DNA of 54,963 bases from an uncultured Sphingomonadaceae bacterium (GTDB lineage Bacteria > Pseudomonadota > Alphaproteobacteria > Sphingomonadales > Sphingomonadaceae), in assembly GCA_937873035.1 (NCBI GenBank), contig CALMVA010000010.1, positions 1 through 54,963 of the forward strand, written 5' to 3'. The notes beneath the pieces were generated by a model. That model was not told where the DNA came from and searched no databases. It was given only the letters and a program-made list of their open reading frames with translations. This document shows positions 43,713 to 53,827 of the stretch, piece by piece. Numbering within the stretch: the stretch's first letter is position 1; each line of letters begins with the position of its first letter. A program made the position numbers and the translations under genes.

Positions 43713-44999
43713 TCAATGGTCGTAGGCGTTGGGCAGCGCACCTTCGGCGGGCTGCGTATAGCGATCACGCAGGCGCGTCTGGCGGCTGGTGAGCGACTGT
43801 TTGACGCCGTCGATCCACACCGCCTGAACGCCCGATGTCAGCTCCAGAGGATCACCATCCCAGATCACGACATCAGCCTTGCGGCCCGCGCGCAGCGAGC
43901 CGATTTCAGCCCCCATCCCCGCGATTTCGGCAGGCACCGAGGTGATGGCCGCAAAGGCCTGATCCCAGCTCAGGCCCGAAGCCCCCGGCACCTTGTTGAG
44001 CGCAACGAGATTGCCCGCATATTGCATACTGAGCTGTGCCTGACGCGCCTCATTGTCGTTAATCATGCCAACGCCCACCTGCACGCCCGCCTTTTTCATG
44101 CGGCCGATATTGGATTGGGTCGCCGCAATCTGCTCAAACGTAGCGGGCAGGTCATTGAGTGCTGAGGCCAGCACCGGCACCTTTGCCGCCGCAATCTGCG
44201 GGGCAACGCGCCAGCCTTCGGTCGCGCCAATGAGCACGAGGCTCAGCGCCGGAAAGTCCTTCTTGAGCGAAAGCACGGCGAGAATATCGACCGCGCTTTC
44301 CACATGAACGAAGAGCTTCATCGCGCCATTGGCCACGGGCACCAGCGCCAGCGCATCACTGCGCTTCAAAAGCGCATCATCACGGAAGACGCCCCTGGCG
44401 GCATCGCTCGCTTCCCCCAGCGCATTGCGGAAGGCCGCGAGCAATGCCGGGCGCGACCCGCCCGAAAGCCGGGCGCCCGTTTCGCCGAACTCGACAAACT
44501 CGAACACTCTGGACTTGGTGACGGGGTTGAAGTCAGCCCCGGTATCGACAACCGCGCCCTGCCCCGCGAAAATCGCGTTGCCCGCATCGGGCGACACAAT
44601 AGCACGCGTCACGCCCGCCGCGCGGTTGACCGCCATGGCGGCAACATCGGCATTGATGGCGGGCGAAATATCGAGCGAGGCATTGAACGGCGTGCCGCGC
44701 GCTTCGGCATCATTGCTGCCGTCCACCGCATCCACGCCGACAAGTCCAAGGCGGGTAAAGCCCGCGACGATGCCAGGCGTCACCCATTTGCCGCTCGCGT
44801 CGATGCGTTCGGCACCTGCGGGAACAACGACATTGGCACCGGCGGCAACAACGCGACCGTTGCTGACAAGGACAGTGCCGTTCTCAATGGGAGCCGAGCC
44901 ATCACCGATGACGAGCTTGCCGCCCGTAATCGCCACCGTCTGCGCGGACAGCGGCGTAGTAGCGATGAGGGCCGCACAGGCCAGAAGAAGATGCTTCAT
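43713..44999 (-). CDS. exported amidohydrolase-family protein lacking the HxH metal motif
   Basis: The 428-residue protein has a signal peptide (MKHLLLACAALIATTPLSAQ) and the amidohydrolase composite fold: GGKLVIGDGSAPIENGTVLV with SNGRVVAAGANV at the start and GSLRAGRKADVVIWDGDPLE near the end. After the strand WVTPGIV the usual D-x-H-x-H is replaced by AGFTRLG, so the first two metal ligands are missing. Later positions also look altered (VHVESAVDILAVLSLKKDF). It may be a non-catalytic partner of the metal-competent paralogue just upstream. Its start overlaps that gene's stop by 4 bases (44996-44999). Confidence 0.88.
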   Translation of the reverse strand: MKHLLLACAALIATTPLSAQTVAITGGKLVIGDGSAPIENGTVLVSNGRVVAAGANVVVPAGAERIDASGKWVTPGIVAGFTRLGLVGVDAVDGSNDAEARGTPFNASLDISPAINADVAAMAVNRAAGVTRAIVSPDAGNAIFAGQGAVVDTGADFNPVTKSRVFEFVEFGETGARLSGGSRPALLAAFRNALGEASDAARGVFRDDALLKRSDALALVPVANGAMKLFVHVESAVDILAVLSLKKDFPALSLVLIGATEGWRVAPQIAAAKVPVLASALNDLPATFEQIAATQSNIGRMKKAGVQVGVGMINDNEARQAQLSMQYAGNLVALNKVPGASGLSWDQAFAAITSVPAEIAGMGAEIGSLRAGRKADVVIWDGDPLELTSGVQAVWIDGVKQSLTSRQTRLRDRYTQPAEGALPNAYDH

Positions 45000-46387
45000 T
45001 TCACGTCTCCTTCACCGGGCTGGCCCAGCTCGAAATCGCTGATGGGCCGCTTCTTCGGGTCGCTTGAATCATACATGAGCGCACCATCGATCCAGACCTT
45101 GTCGGGGCGCGTGTAGACCGAGAGCGGATTGCCGTTCCACAGCACGATGTCCGCCATCTTGCCGGGCTTGAGGCTGCCCGTCTTGTCGGCAATGCCAAGC
45201 GCCTTGGCCGGATTATAGCTGAGCCACGTCCACGCGATCTCGTCGGGAATGTCGATGCCGATGCGGCGGCCATCACCCAGAGCCTTGGCGGCTTCCTGAT
45301 TGAGGCGCTGGATGCCGTTTTCATCATCCGAGTGGACGATGGCGCAGGCACCAGCCTTGTGCACCAGCGGGATGTTTTCATTGATGGCGTCATAGGACTC
45401 CATCTTGAAGCCCCACCAGTCCGCCCACATGGCAGAACAAATGCCTTCCTTCGCCAGAAGATCGGCAATTTTGTAGCTTTCCACCGCATGGTGGAAGGCC
45501 GAGACCTTATAGCCGAATTCCTTCGACATATCGATCACGAGGCTCATTTCATCGGCGCGGTAGCAATGGTTGTGGACGAGGATTTCGCCCGACAGCACGC
45601 CCGCCAGCGTTTCCAGCCCAAGGTCGCGTGCGACAGTCTCACCCTTGTCGAGCTTGCGCTTATATTCGGCCGCGCGCGCCCAGGTCTGGCGGTTGACGGC
45701 CATATTGCCCATGCGCGTGGAGGGCATCTGCCCCTTGCTGCCATAGACGCGCTTTGGGTTTTCACCGCAGGCCATCTTGAGGCCATAGGGCGCACCGGGG
45801 AACTTCATGCCTTGCACGTTGCGGGCATAGACATTCTTGATCGTGACCGAGCGGCCACCAAACAGATTGGCCGAGCCGGGCAGGATCTGGAGCGCCGTCA
45901 CGCCGCCATTGACGAGCGCGCGCGAGAAGCCGGGATCTTGCGGCCAGACGCTGTGTTCTGCCCAGACTTCGGGTCGCGCCGGGCCGGTTGCTTCATTGCC
46001 ATCCGAATTGGCATCGACGCTGGGGGTGGGATAATCCCCCAGATGCGAGTGGACGTCGATGATGCCGGGCGTCACCCATTTTCCGGTGCCGTCGATAACC
46101 GTGTAACCATCTTTCACCGCACCGCCGGTTTCCACGCCCTCAACCTTGCCATCGCGGAAATAGACGGTCGCATTGGCAAACTTTGCGCCCTCGCCGTCAT
46201 AGACCGTGACGTTGGTGACAGCGGTCGGAACGCTGGGATAGGCCTTGTAGGTGGAGGGGTAAGGATCCTTGTTGAAGGGCGCGGCCTTCGCTTCGGACTT
46301 GGCCTCGTCCTTCTTCTTGTCGCGGGCACCCGCTGGCCCGGCCAGCAGCGCTGCCGCGACAACGGCCGTTGCAATAATGCGCATCAA
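44996..46387 (-). CDS. exported amidohydrolase (imidazolonepropionase-like/dipeptidase type)
   Basis: The 463-residue protein has a signal peptide ([20 protein letters not shown]) followed by a Lys/Glu-rich linker, the metal motif TPGIIDVHSHLGD, the later histidines in EILVHNHCYRADEM and SAFHHAVESY, and the metal Asp in AIVHSDDENG. The C-terminal KTGSLKPGKMADIVLWNGNP motif is typical. Relatives hydrolyse dipeptides, imidazolonepropionate or other amides. Overlaps of 4 bases on both sides (POT transporter upstream, metal-less paralogue downstream) argue for a peptide-related role. Confidence 0.92.
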   Translation of the reverse strand: MMRIIATAVVAAALLAGPAGARDKKKDEAKSEAKAAPFNKDPYPSTYKAYPSVPTAVTNVTVYDGEGAKFANATVYFRDGKVEGVETGGAVKDGYTVIDGTGKWVTPGIIDVHSHLGDYPTPSVDANSDGNEATGPARPEVWAEHSVWPQDPGFSRALVNGGVTALQILPGSANLFGGRSVTIKNVYARNVQGMKFPGAPYGLKMACGENPKRVYGSKGQMPSTRMGNMAVNRQTWARAAEYKRKLDKGETVARDLGLETLAGVLSGEILVHNHCYRADEMSLVIDMSKEFGYKVSAFHHAVESYKIADLLAKEGICSAMWADWWGFKMESYDAINENIPLVHKAGACAIVHSDDENGIQRLNQEAAKALGDGRRIGIDIPDEIAWTWLSYNPAKALGIADKTGSLKPGKMADIVLWNGNPLSVYTRPDKVWIDGALMYDSSDPKKRPISDFELGQPGEGDVK

Positions 46388-48159
46388 TTCACTCCGTGCA
46401 TGAGTTTCTTCAAGGGAAGGGCGACGACGAGCAGCAGCGCCCCGATGCCAACCGACACCCAGCCGATCGTGGTGAACACGCCGACATAGGTATCAAGGCT
46501 GACCTTGAGGTTGGTCACCTGGCCGCCCACTGTTTCAACGCTCGCCACCTGCGCGACCACGCCCGCCACATATTGCGCGACCGAGATCGAGAGGAACCAC
46601 ACGCCCATCATCATGCCGACGATGCGCGCGATGGACAGCTTGGTAATCATGCTGAGGCCCACCGGCGAAATGCAGAGTTCGGCCATCGAATGAACGAAAT
46701 AGAGCCCGGCGAGCCACCACAGGCCCACCTTGAAGTCCGGCCCCGCAAAGGCTGCGCCCCAGACGAGGAACAGGAAGCCCGCGCCCACGCCCATCAGCGC
46801 AATCGCGAACTTGACCGGGATTGACGGCTCGATGCCGCGCTTGGCCATGCTGTTCCACATGATCGAGAAGAGCGGGGCCAGCGCCACGATGAAGAAGGCG
46901 TTGAAGAACTGCGTCTGCCCCGCCGAGATGCTGAACAGCCCGAAGACCGAAAGATCGGTATTGCGGTCAGCAAAGAGCGTGAGCGAGGAACCCGCCTGTT
47001 CAAACAGCGTCCAGAACACGGTGTTGAACACGATGAGCACCATCGCCGCGATCATCATCTGAAACTCGACGCGCGATCCGTTGAACCACGACCAGATGAG
47101 CGTTGCGGGAACGCCGACAAGGAAGGTGCCGAACAGCATCTTGCCCATGAGCGGCAGGCCCATGATGTAGCCCATGATGCCGCTGCCCGCTTCGGGCGCG
47201 ACATAATTCATCAGGTTGGAGAAGAGGAACCACGCAACCGGAATCGTCAGCACAGCGCCCGCATAGATCAGCAGATCGCGCGACGAATCCGCGCCTTCGG
47301 GCCGGTCGCCATAACCATTGAGACGTCCGCCATCGAACTGGATGAGACCCCACGAAAAGAGCATCCCAAGGGCTGCAAGGCCAAAGCCTGCCCACCAGCC
47401 AACCGTCATCGCCAGCCATGGGCACAGGAGCTGCGAGAAGAGCGAGCCGAGGTTGATGCCCATGTAGAAAATGGTGAAGCCCGCATCGCGACGGCGATCA
47501 CCCTGTGCATAGAGCGAGCCGACAATCGTCGAGATATTGGGCTTGAAAAAGCCATTGCCGATCGTGACCATCGAAAGGCCCGCGAGCAGCAGCATGGTGT
47601 AGAAGGGCGAACGCTCGCCCGCCGCTTCAAAGCCGCCAGCCTTGACCTTGCGGACTTCGGCTCCATCGCTGCCGAGCAGCGAGACCGTCTTGTCCTCATT
47701 GCCCTTGATGCGCAGTTCCTGACCGGAAATGGTCACGAATTGCTGCCGGGCATCGCCCTCACCCTTGTTGACGACATCATAGCGTTGCCCGTCAATCAGC
47801 GCATAGGGCTTGGCCGCCTCGCCGCCGAAACAGAGCGTGAAATAGCCCAGCGCCATGATGATCGCGCCAAATTTTACCGAACGCTTCGCGCCCAGATAGC
47901 GGTCGGCAATCAACCCGCCGACCAACGGGGTGAGATAAACGAGCGCGGTGAAGCCGCCATACAGGCCAGTCGTCGTCGTGTCGTTGAACAGGAAATGCTC
48001 GGCGAGATACAGCGTCAGCAGCGCGCGCATCCCGTAATAGCCGAAGCGTTCCCACATTTCGGTCGTGAACAGCCGCGCAAGCTGGCGCGGGTGGCCGAAC
48101 CATTCTTCCCCCTTGGCCGCAGGCGCGCCCGGCGCTGCCTCGTTGGTCATTCCCACCAT
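46384..48159 (-). CDS. POT-family proton-coupled oligopeptide transporter
   Basis: The 591-residue MFS-type transporter shows the POT motifs: [20 protein letters not shown] (ExxERFxYYG), [20 protein letters not shown] and, later, [17 protein letters not shown] with [20 protein letters not shown]. It imports di- and tripeptides with protons across the inner membrane. A hydrophilic insert of about 70 residues (around 120-190, with [18 protein letters not shown]) enlarges one loop, as in longer bacterial POTs. It is first in the three-gene operon with two amidohydrolases, linked by 4-base overlap. The start at 48159 is not certain; an ATG three codons later has GGTGGG next to it. Confidence 0.95.
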   Translation of the reverse strand: MVGMTNEAAPGAPAAKGEEWFGHPRQLARLFTTEMWERFGYYGMRALLTLYLAEHFLFNDTTTTGLYGGFTALVYLTPLVGGLIADRYLGAKRSVKFGAIIMALGYFTLCFGGEAAKPYALIDGQRYDVVNKGEGDARQQFVTISGQELRIKGNEDKTVSLLGSDGAEVRKVKAGGFEAAGERSPFYTMLLLAGLSMVTIGNGFFKPNISTIVGSLYAQGDRRRDAGFTIFYMGINLGSLFSQLLCPWLAMTVGWWAGFGLAALGMLFSWGLIQFDGGRLNGYGDRPEGADSSRDLLIYAGAVLTIPVAWFLFSNLMNYVAPEAGSGIMGYIMGLPLMGKMLFGTFLVGVPATLIWSWFNGSRVEFQMMIAAMVLIVFNTVFWTLFEQAGSSLTLFADRNTDLSVFGLFSISAGQTQFFNAFFIVALAPLFSIMWNSMAKRGIEPSIPVKFAIALMGVGAGFLFLVWGAAFAGPDFKVGLWWLAGLYFVHSMAELCISPVGLSMITKLSIARIVGMMMGVWFLSISVAQYVAGVVAQVASVETVGGQVTNLKVSLDTYVGVFTTIGWVSVGIGALLLVVALPLKKLMHGVN

Positions 48160-48338
48160 TTCAAGCTCTTTCCCTGATTTTTGTCGCGCGGGCCGGAAGG
48201 CCCCCTCTGGGCGGGGAGCCTAACGCAGAAATTGCGCGTGTGAAGAAGATTATTACGCGATCCGGCCAGCATAGCTGGGGACAGTGCGTTGACGGGGATC
48301 GCCCTTGCGAACAGGTCGCACCCGACGAACCGCAAAAT

Positions 48339-49307
48339 CTATTCGACGAGCGGCAGCGCTGCGGGAACCAGATCGCGCCCCGACGCCTTCAGCGCGCGCA
48401 CCTCGGCGATTGCCTGCACTGCGCGCGCCACCCGCTCCTTTTTGCCGGGATGCGTGCCATCGTTGAGCGGTCCAAGATCAGTCTTCGCGCCAAACCGCTT
48501 CAGGAAATCAAGCGCCACATCAAGATCATATCCTGCGCGCGCGAGCATGAAGACGGCAAAGCGGTCCGCCTCTATTTCGGTTGCGCGGATGGCGCTGCGG
48601 TTCTTGCCAAAGGGGGCGAGCAGACCGCGCTTCACGCCCTGCGCATCGAGTGTATCGGCATGGCGCAAGATGTTGTGCGCCATTTCATGTGCGACGATGA
48701 TCGCCACGGCATCGTCAGACCCGGCAAAACCCGCCAGCGCGGTCGAGACATGAACCGTCTTGCCATCCGCACTGGCAGCGAGCCGCTTGCCCGGCACCAG
48801 CTCCACCTTGGCAGGGCAGGCCATATCGCCACGCAAGCCGATGCGGAGCATTTTTCCCGCACGCTCCACCGTCAGGTCAGCGGGCGCGCTGGCCATCGCC
48901 GCATCGAGCGCCGCAAGCACTGCCTCGGCAACGGCATAGCTCGCATCTCCCCCGGCGCTGCGCGCCATCGGCCTGTCGTCGATGGCGACAATCCTGTCTC
49001 CGGGCGCAACACCTGCGCGCGCCGCCGCACTGCCGGGCACAACCACAGTCACCGTCGGCAGATCAGACAGGCCAAGCTCCGCCCGTGCGGCATCCCTAAA
49101 GGCCGGCGCATATTGCCCCTCATCCTGCACAATCATGCCAGAAAGCGGCAGGATTTTCGGGCAAAGCGCGACATTGGCCAGCGCCAGCCGCTGCGTAATC
49201 GCCGCCATGCGCGCATCCATGGCGCGCAGCGCGCCAAGCTCTCCGGCATGAACGGGCGCAGCCCCAAAAATGGCGAGCCCGGCAAGGAGAGAAGCAATCC
49301 GCATCAT
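48339..49307 (-). CDS. exported PDZ-M48 metallopeptidase
   Basis: The 322-residue protein has a signal peptide ([20 protein letters not shown]), a PDZ-like region at about 85-160 ([20 protein letters not shown] followed by GDRIVAIDD) and an M48 zinc site HEMAH at residues 207-211, with [20 protein letters not shown] supplying the third ligand (E). It should be a periplasmic or membrane-associated protease for envelope quality control. The PDZ comes before the catalytic domain, an order seen in some alphaproteobacterial M48 proteins. It is divergent from hslV, with 54 bases between starts. Confidence 0.88.
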   Translation of the reverse strand: MMRIASLLAGLAIFGAAPVHAGELGALRAMDARMAAITQRLALANVALCPKILPLSGMIVQDEGQYAPAFRDAARAELGLSDLPTVTVVVPGSAAARAGVAPGDRIVAIDDRPMARSAGGDASYAVAEAVLAALDAAMASAPADLTVERAGKMLRIGLRGDMACPAKVELVPGKRLAASADGKTVHVSTALAGFAGSDDAVAIIVAHEMAHNILRHADTLDAQGVKRGLLAPFGKNRSAIRATEIEADRFAVFMLARAGYDLDVALDFLKRFGAKTDLGPLNDGTHPGKKERVARAVQAIAEVRALKASGRDLVPAALPLVE

Positions 49308-49361
49308 CTTGAATTAGACCTGCCCTTGAAATGCGGCAACCGCCCGCCCCATATCGCGGCC

Positions 49362-49913
49362 ATGAGTGATGCAATCAAATGGCACGGCACGACCATCGTC
49401 TCCGTGCGCAAATCGGGCAAAGTGGTCATCGCGGGCGACGGACAGGTCTCGATGGGCCAGACCGTGATGAAGCCCAACGCCCGCAAGGTCCGTCCGCTCG
49501 GCAATGGCGGCGTGATCGCGGGCTTTGCCGGGGCAACGGCAGACGCCTTCACCCTCTTCGAGCGGCTTGAGCGGAAGCTTGAACAGTTTAACGGCCAGCT
49601 CATGCGTGCGGCGGTGGAACTCGCCAAGGACTGGCGCACCGACAAATTTCTGCGCAATCTGGAAGCCATGATGATCGTCGCCGACAAGGATGTGACGCTG
49701 ATCCTGACGGGCAATGGCGATGTGCTGGAACCCGTGGACGGCATCGCCGCCATCGGCTCCGGCGGCAACTTCGCGCTCGCCGCCGCCCGCGCGCTCAAGG
49801 ATTATGAGCCCGATGCGGAAAAGCTCGCCCGCAAGGCCATGGCAATTGCGGCTGAAATTTGCGTCTATACCAACGACCAGTTGACCGTCGAAACGCTCGA
49901 TAGCTCCACGTGA
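49362..49913 (+). CDS. hslV: ATP-dependent protease subunit HslV
   Basis: The 183-residue peptidase subunit has the N-terminal threonine after a short propeptide: MSDAIKWHG then TTIVSVRK, with Thr10 as the likely nucleophile after processing. Other signatures are [37 protein letters not shown] and [19 protein letters not shown]. Two hexamers of HslV stack with HslU to degrade misfolded proteins and regulators such as heat-shock factors. hslU follows after 124 bases, with a palindromic element in the gap, rather than the usual close spacing. Confidence 0.97.
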   Translation: MSDAIKWHGTTIVSVRKSGKVVIAGDGQVSMGQTVMKPNARKVRPLGNGGVIAGFAGATADAFTLFERLERKLEQFNGQLMRAAVELAKDWRTDKFLRNLEAMMIVADKDVTLILTGNGDVLEPVDGIAAIGSGGNFALAAARALKDYEPDAEKLARKAMAIAAEICVYTNDQLTVETLDSST

Positions 49914-49917
49914 GTTA

Positions 49918-50008
49918 ATCCGTTCGGGCTGAGCCTGTCGAAGCCCTGTCCCTTTGCTTGGATGCACAGGTGCAGGACAGCCCTTCGACAAGCTCAGGGC
50001 AAACGGAT
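49918..50008. repeat. long imperfect inverted repeat between hslV and hslU
   Basis: The arms (49918-49950, ATCCGTTCGGGCTGAGCC...; 49975-50008, GGACAGCCCTTCGACAAGCT...) are the same family as the element at 43489-43577. It begins 4 bases after the hslV stop and ends 29 bases before the hslU start, so an hslVU transcript would contain a large hairpin. Confidence 0.85.
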
Positions 50009-50037
50009 AAATTTTCCTCAAGGCAACGAACCCCGAT

Positions 50038-51336
50038 ATGACCCAAACCCTTACCCCCAAAGCCATTGTCGCCGCTCTTGACGCCCACATCATTGGGCAG
50101 GCCGATGCCAAGCGCGCGGTGGCTGTCGCCCTGCGCAACCGCTGGCGCCGTCAGCAGCTTTCGCCCGAACTGCGCGAGGAAGTGACGCCGAAGAACATCC
50201 TGATGATCGGGCCGACCGGCTGCGGCAAGACCGAGATCAGCCGCCGTCTGGCAAAGCTCGCCGATGCGCCCTTTGTGAAGGTGGAAGCGACCAAGTTTAC
50301 CGAGGTTGGCTATGTCGGCCGCGATGTTGAGCAGATCGCCCGCGATCTTGTGGAAGAAGCGATCCGGCTGGAAAAGGAACGCCGCCGCGCTGCGGTAAAG
50401 GACAAGGCGGAAGAAGCCGCCATGGCGCGCCTCATAGATGCGCTGACCGGCAAGGACGCCTCGACCGCCACGCGCGATGCCTTTTCCCAGCGTTTCCGTG
50501 ATGGGCATCTTGATGCGACCGAAATCGAGATCGAGGTGGAAAACACGCCCAATATGCCGTTTGAAATTCCAGGGGCCCCCAATGTCGGGATGATTAACCT
50601 CTCCGACATGATGGGCAAAGCCTTTGGCGGCGCGCCCAAGAAGCGCCGCAAGATGACGGTGCCCGCCGCCTGGGCGAAGCTGGTGGAGGAAGAGGCCGAC
50701 GCCCGGCTCGATCAGGATGATGTGGCGCGCGTGGCGCTGGCCGATGCCGAGGCCAATGGCATCGTCTTTCTCGACGAAATCGACAAGATCGCCGTGTCAG
50801 ACGTGCGCGGCGGCTCTGTCAGCCGTGAAGGCGTGCAGCGCGATCTGCTGCCGCTCATCGAGGGCACGACCGTTTCCACCAAATACGGCCCGATGAAGAC
50901 CGACCATATTCTCTTCATCGCATCAGGCGCTTTCCACGTCGCCAAGCCGAGCGACCTGCTGCCCGAACTTCAGGGTCGTCTGCCGATCCGCGTCGAATTG
51001 CAGGCGCTGACGGAAGGGGATTTCGTCAACATCCTCTCCGACACCCGCGCGAGCCTGACGACGCAATATTCGGCACTGCTCGAAACCGAGCAAGTAAAGG
51101 TCGACTTCACCGAAGACGGCATCCGCGCCATCGCGCGTATCGCTGCCGAGGTGAACCAGTCGGTTGAAAATATCGGTGCACGCCGTCTTTCAACGGTGCT
51201 GGAAAAGCTGCTCGAAGATGTGAGCTTTGAGGCCGAAGACCGCAAAGGAAGCACCGTCACCATTGATGCCGCCTATGTCGATGGGCAATTGTCCAGCGTC
51301 GCGCGCAATGTCGATCTGAGCAAATACGTGCTCTGA
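50038..51336 (+). CDS. hslU: ATP-dependent protease ATPase subunit HslU
   Basis: The 432-residue AAA+ unfoldase has Walker A GPTGCGKT at residues 58-65, the I-domain insert ([20 protein letters not shown]), Walker [12 protein letters not shown] at about 240-250, the sensor region [20 protein letters not shown], and the HslU C-terminus [16 protein letters not shown], which inserts into HslV. The N-terminus [20 protein letters not shown] is typical. Partner is the adjacent HslV. Length is normal. Confidence 0.98.
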   Translation: MTQTLTPKAIVAALDAHIIGQADAKRAVAVALRNRWRRQQLSPELREEVTPKNILMIGPTGCGKTEISRRLAKLADAPFVKVEATKFTEVGYVGRDVEQIARDLVEEAIRLEKERRRAAVKDKAEEAAMARLIDALTGKDASTATRDAFSQRFRDGHLDATEIEIEVENTPNMPFEIPGAPNVGMINLSDMMGKAFGGAPKKRRKMTVPAAWAKLVEEEADARLDQDDVARVALADAEANGIVFLDEIDKIAVSDVRGGSVSREGVQRDLLPLIEGTTVSTKYGPMKTDHILFIASGAFHVAKPSDLLPELQGRLPIRVELQALTEGDFVNILSDTRASLTTQYSALLETEQVKVDFTEDGIRAIARIAAEVNQSVENIGARRLSTVLEKLLEDVSFEAEDRKGSTVTIDAAYVDGQLSSVARNVDLSKYVL

Positions 51337-51413
51337 TACGGCCACGGCATTGCCAAGTTATCCCCGGCGCATGGTGAGCCCCTGCGCCTGCCGGATGACA
51401 GACCGCATCAACT

Positions 51414-52976
51414 GTGCGATGGCGCGTCGCGTTGACGACGCAAACTGAAATTCAGGCCGAAGCACAGGCCGAGGCTATCACCAGCCGCGATGTTGCCAAA
51501 GGGGCAGGCACAACCTTGCTTGCCCGGCTTGGCGGCGTCATCGAAGTCGTCGCCCAGCCGCTCTATGTCTGGCTGTTCGGACTGGCGGGCTATGGCCTTT
51601 ATTCAGCACTTTGGGCGGCTGTGAACCTGGTCGAAAACATTGCCGACCTTGGCATGACATCGGCCCTGCAACGCACTGTGCCGCAGGCGCATAGCGAGCA
51701 GGAAGCAGTTTCCTCCTTGCGGGCGGCGCTTGTTCTGGGCGTTGGCCCGTGCCTTCTCATCGCCATTATCGCAGCACTCGCGGCCCCGTCTCTCACGCAC
51801 TTCTTCAACGCATCGACGCAGGATGAGGGCCAGCTCGCCTTCATCATCGCCACCTTTGTCTGGACATTGCCGCTCTGGGCGTTTGTGGAAGTCGCGACAT
51901 CGGCCCTGCGCGCGCGGCGTGTGTTCGGCGCGGAAATCAGGCTCCGGCTATTCTGGGAACAGGTGGTCCGGCTCATCATGTCGGTTGGGCTGTGGCTGGC
52001 GCAATTTGGCACGCTGGCGATATTTTTGGCGCACGTCGCTTCGCTCATCGCCATATCGTTGCTGTGCGTGCGCCTGCTGGCCCGCCATTATGATCTGCGC
52101 TTGCTGTTCAAGGGCAAGCTGTTTGACGCCGCCTGGCACGACACCCTCAAATCCGGCCTTTCGATCCTGCCTGCAAATATCGTCGCGCGCTTGTTCAGCG
52201 ATGCGCCGACACTGGGGCTGAACGCGCTTCTGCCGGGCGCGCAGGGCGCAATTGCGGGCGGGCTATTTGCCATTGCGCGCAAGATTTCGAGCATCATCCA
52301 GCTGGTGCGCATCGCCTTTGCCTATGTGCTGGCGCCGCTGGCCTCGGCGCAGTCAAAGATTGACCGCAAGGGCGTGTCGGGGATTTATGCCTTCGCCACC
52401 CGCGTTTCGACCGCCGTTGCCCTGCCAACGGGTATCGTGCTGGCGGCTTCTGGCAGTGCGCTTCTCGCACTGTTCGGCAAAGACGCCGCAATCGCCCTGC
52501 CTGCCGTCGCCATCATGGTCGCAGCGCGTGTGGCGGAAGCGATCAGCGGCGCGGCGGTGCCCATTCAGCAAGTCATCTCAGGCTATCGCAGCCAGCTGCT
52601 CGGCAGTTTTGCAGGCATCGCCATTTCTCTGCTCGCCGTGTGGTGGACCATGCCCCATGCCGGGCTGACCGGCATGAGCGCGGCGGTGGGCCTTGGCATC
52701 GTGGCGGCGGCAGCCATCCCCATGTGGCAGCTCCACCGCGATGATGATGTGCACCCCTTTGCCCCGCCTTTTGGTCGCGTCATGCTGCGCGCCTGCCTTG
52801 TCACGCTTGGCGGCCTTGGCTTGACCATGGCGACGCACTGGCTGCCTCTGGCGGCCCAGCTTCCACTGCTCGTCCCCATTCTGCTGGGCAGTCTGTGGTG
52901 CGGTTGCCGCTATGCGCTGCCGCGTGAGGACCGCGAGGCGCTGGGCAAGACCGGGCGTGCGCTACGCCTGATCTGA
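51414..52976 (+). CDS. lipopolysaccharide/polysaccharide flippase (MATE/Wzx-like)
   Basis: The 520-residue protein has about 12-14 membrane segments, a polysaccharide-synthase-like fold with VAKGAGTTLLARLGGVIEVV near the N-terminus and LPANIVARLFSDAPTLGLNA and SGAAVPIQQVISGYRSQLLG later. Such proteins flip lipid-linked glycans or lipids across the inner membrane. The N-terminal 25 residues are hydrophilic and Gln/Glu/Ala-rich. The GTG at 51414 is provisional; a TTG seven codons later is possible and neither has a clear ribosome-binding site. It overlaps the convergent nucleotidyltransferase gene by 15 bases. Confidence 0.82.
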   Translation: MRWRVALTTQTEIQAEAQAEAITSRDVAKGAGTTLLARLGGVIEVVAQPLYVWLFGLAGYGLYSALWAAVNLVENIADLGMTSALQRTVPQAHSEQEAVSSLRAALVLGVGPCLLIAIIAALAAPSLTHFFNASTQDEGQLAFIIATFVWTLPLWAFVEVATSALRARRVFGAEIRLRLFWEQVVRLIMSVGLWLAQFGTLAIFLAHVASLIAISLLCVRLLARHYDLRLLFKGKLFDAAWHDTLKSGLSILPANIVARLFSDAPTLGLNALLPGAQGAIAGGLFAIARKISSIIQLVRIAFAYVLAPLASAQSKIDRKGVSGIYAFATRVSTAVALPTGIVLAASGSALLALFGKDAAIALPAVAIMVAARVAEAISGAAVPIQQVISGYRSQLLGSFAGIAISLLAVWWTMPHAGLTGMSAAVGLGIVAAAAIPMWQLHRDDDVHPFAPPFGRVMLRACLVTLGGLGLTMATHWLPLAAQLPLLVPILLGSLWCGCRYALPREDREALGKTGRALRLI

Positions 52977-53759
52977 GGCGGCTGCCCGCGCGCTTAGAAT
53001 GCGCTCGGCAATGGCATGGTCTGCCGGTTTATCAACGTCGATCGCCGCTTCTGCCTGCGACAGCGCGACCAGCTGCGCCGAAAGCCCAAGCCGCCGCCCC
53101 GCCTTTGCAAGCGCCGCGCGCAACCCGATGGTGCGCGTCAACGCACGCAGCGCCAGCCACGGCCCAAAGTGCATAAACAGCTTCCACGCCTTTTTGCGAT
53201 CCTGCTCGGCAGCGGACCACAAACGCAGCACCGCCTGTGCCCGCGCATTGCGCAGCGCAAAGAGATTGGCACCAGACCAATGCCCGTCTGAAAATTTAAG
53301 CCATGTTCGCCTGGTATCCGGGTAAGCGGCAAGCATCGTTGCTTTATCGACCATGCCGACCGACACATCGGCCTGCTCTGCTTTATCCAAAAACTCCTCA
53401 ACCATCGCGCGTGTCAAAAGCGGGTGATCCGCCGTTGTCACCAGCAGCGGCCAGGACGCCGCGTCACTGCCCGCGATGCTCAAGATGCTGGTGGAAATGC
53501 CCGATCCGCTCTCAAGGATGGTGGCAGCACCACCTGCATCTACCGCCGCTCTTATGGACTGTGGCTCTTGTGTCAGCACGATAATCCGGCCGATGCCGGG
53601 CGTTGTGGCCAGCGTTGCCACAACGCGCGTCACCATGGGGATGCCGCCCACCAAAACCATCGCCTTGAATTCAAGGCCGAAGTGGCTGGCCAGAATGTCA
53701 GGCCCCGGCCTTTGTCCGGCCAGAACAACCGCCGTCCAATTCTTCGCCCGCGATGTCAT
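52962..53759 (-). CDS. nucleotidyltransferase (NTP_transf_3/MobA-like)
   Basis: The 265-residue protein has the sugar-nucleotidyltransferase start WTAVVLAGQRPGPD followed by FKAMVLVGGIPMVTRVVATL (Lys of the nucleotide-binding loop), and PLLVTTADHPLLTRAMVEEF, the metal-binding Asp region. It then has a C-terminal helical region with VDKPADHAIAERIL, the usual D-K-P-x-D ending. It would activate a sugar or polyol phosphate with CTP or another NTP. Such genes often lie with CDP-alcohol phosphatidyltransferase genes, none of which is in this window. It is divergent from the methyltransferase-like gene. Confidence 0.82.
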   Translation of the reverse strand: MTSRAKNWTAVVLAGQRPGPDILASHFGLEFKAMVLVGGIPMVTRVVATLATTPGIGRIIVLTQEPQSIRAAVDAGGAATILESGSGISTSILSIAGSDAASWPLLVTTADHPLLTRAMVEEFLDKAEQADVSVGMVDKATMLAAYPDTRRTWLKFSDGHWSGANLFALRNARAQAVLRLWSAAEQDRKKAWKLFMHFGPWLALRALTRTIGLRAALAKAGRRLGLSAQLVALSQAEAAIDVDKPADHAIAERILSARAAASDQA

Positions 53760-53827
53760 GATTTGGCCCCAAAGTTAATCATATAGGCATCCCGACATTC
53801 AATTCCCTGACAAGGACGGGACGCAAT

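Noticed and set aside
48240..49361. Plus-strand extension of hslV by 374 codons
   Set aside because: It lies antisense to the M48 peptidase; HslV needs a short propeptide before Thr10, which the start at 49362 gives.
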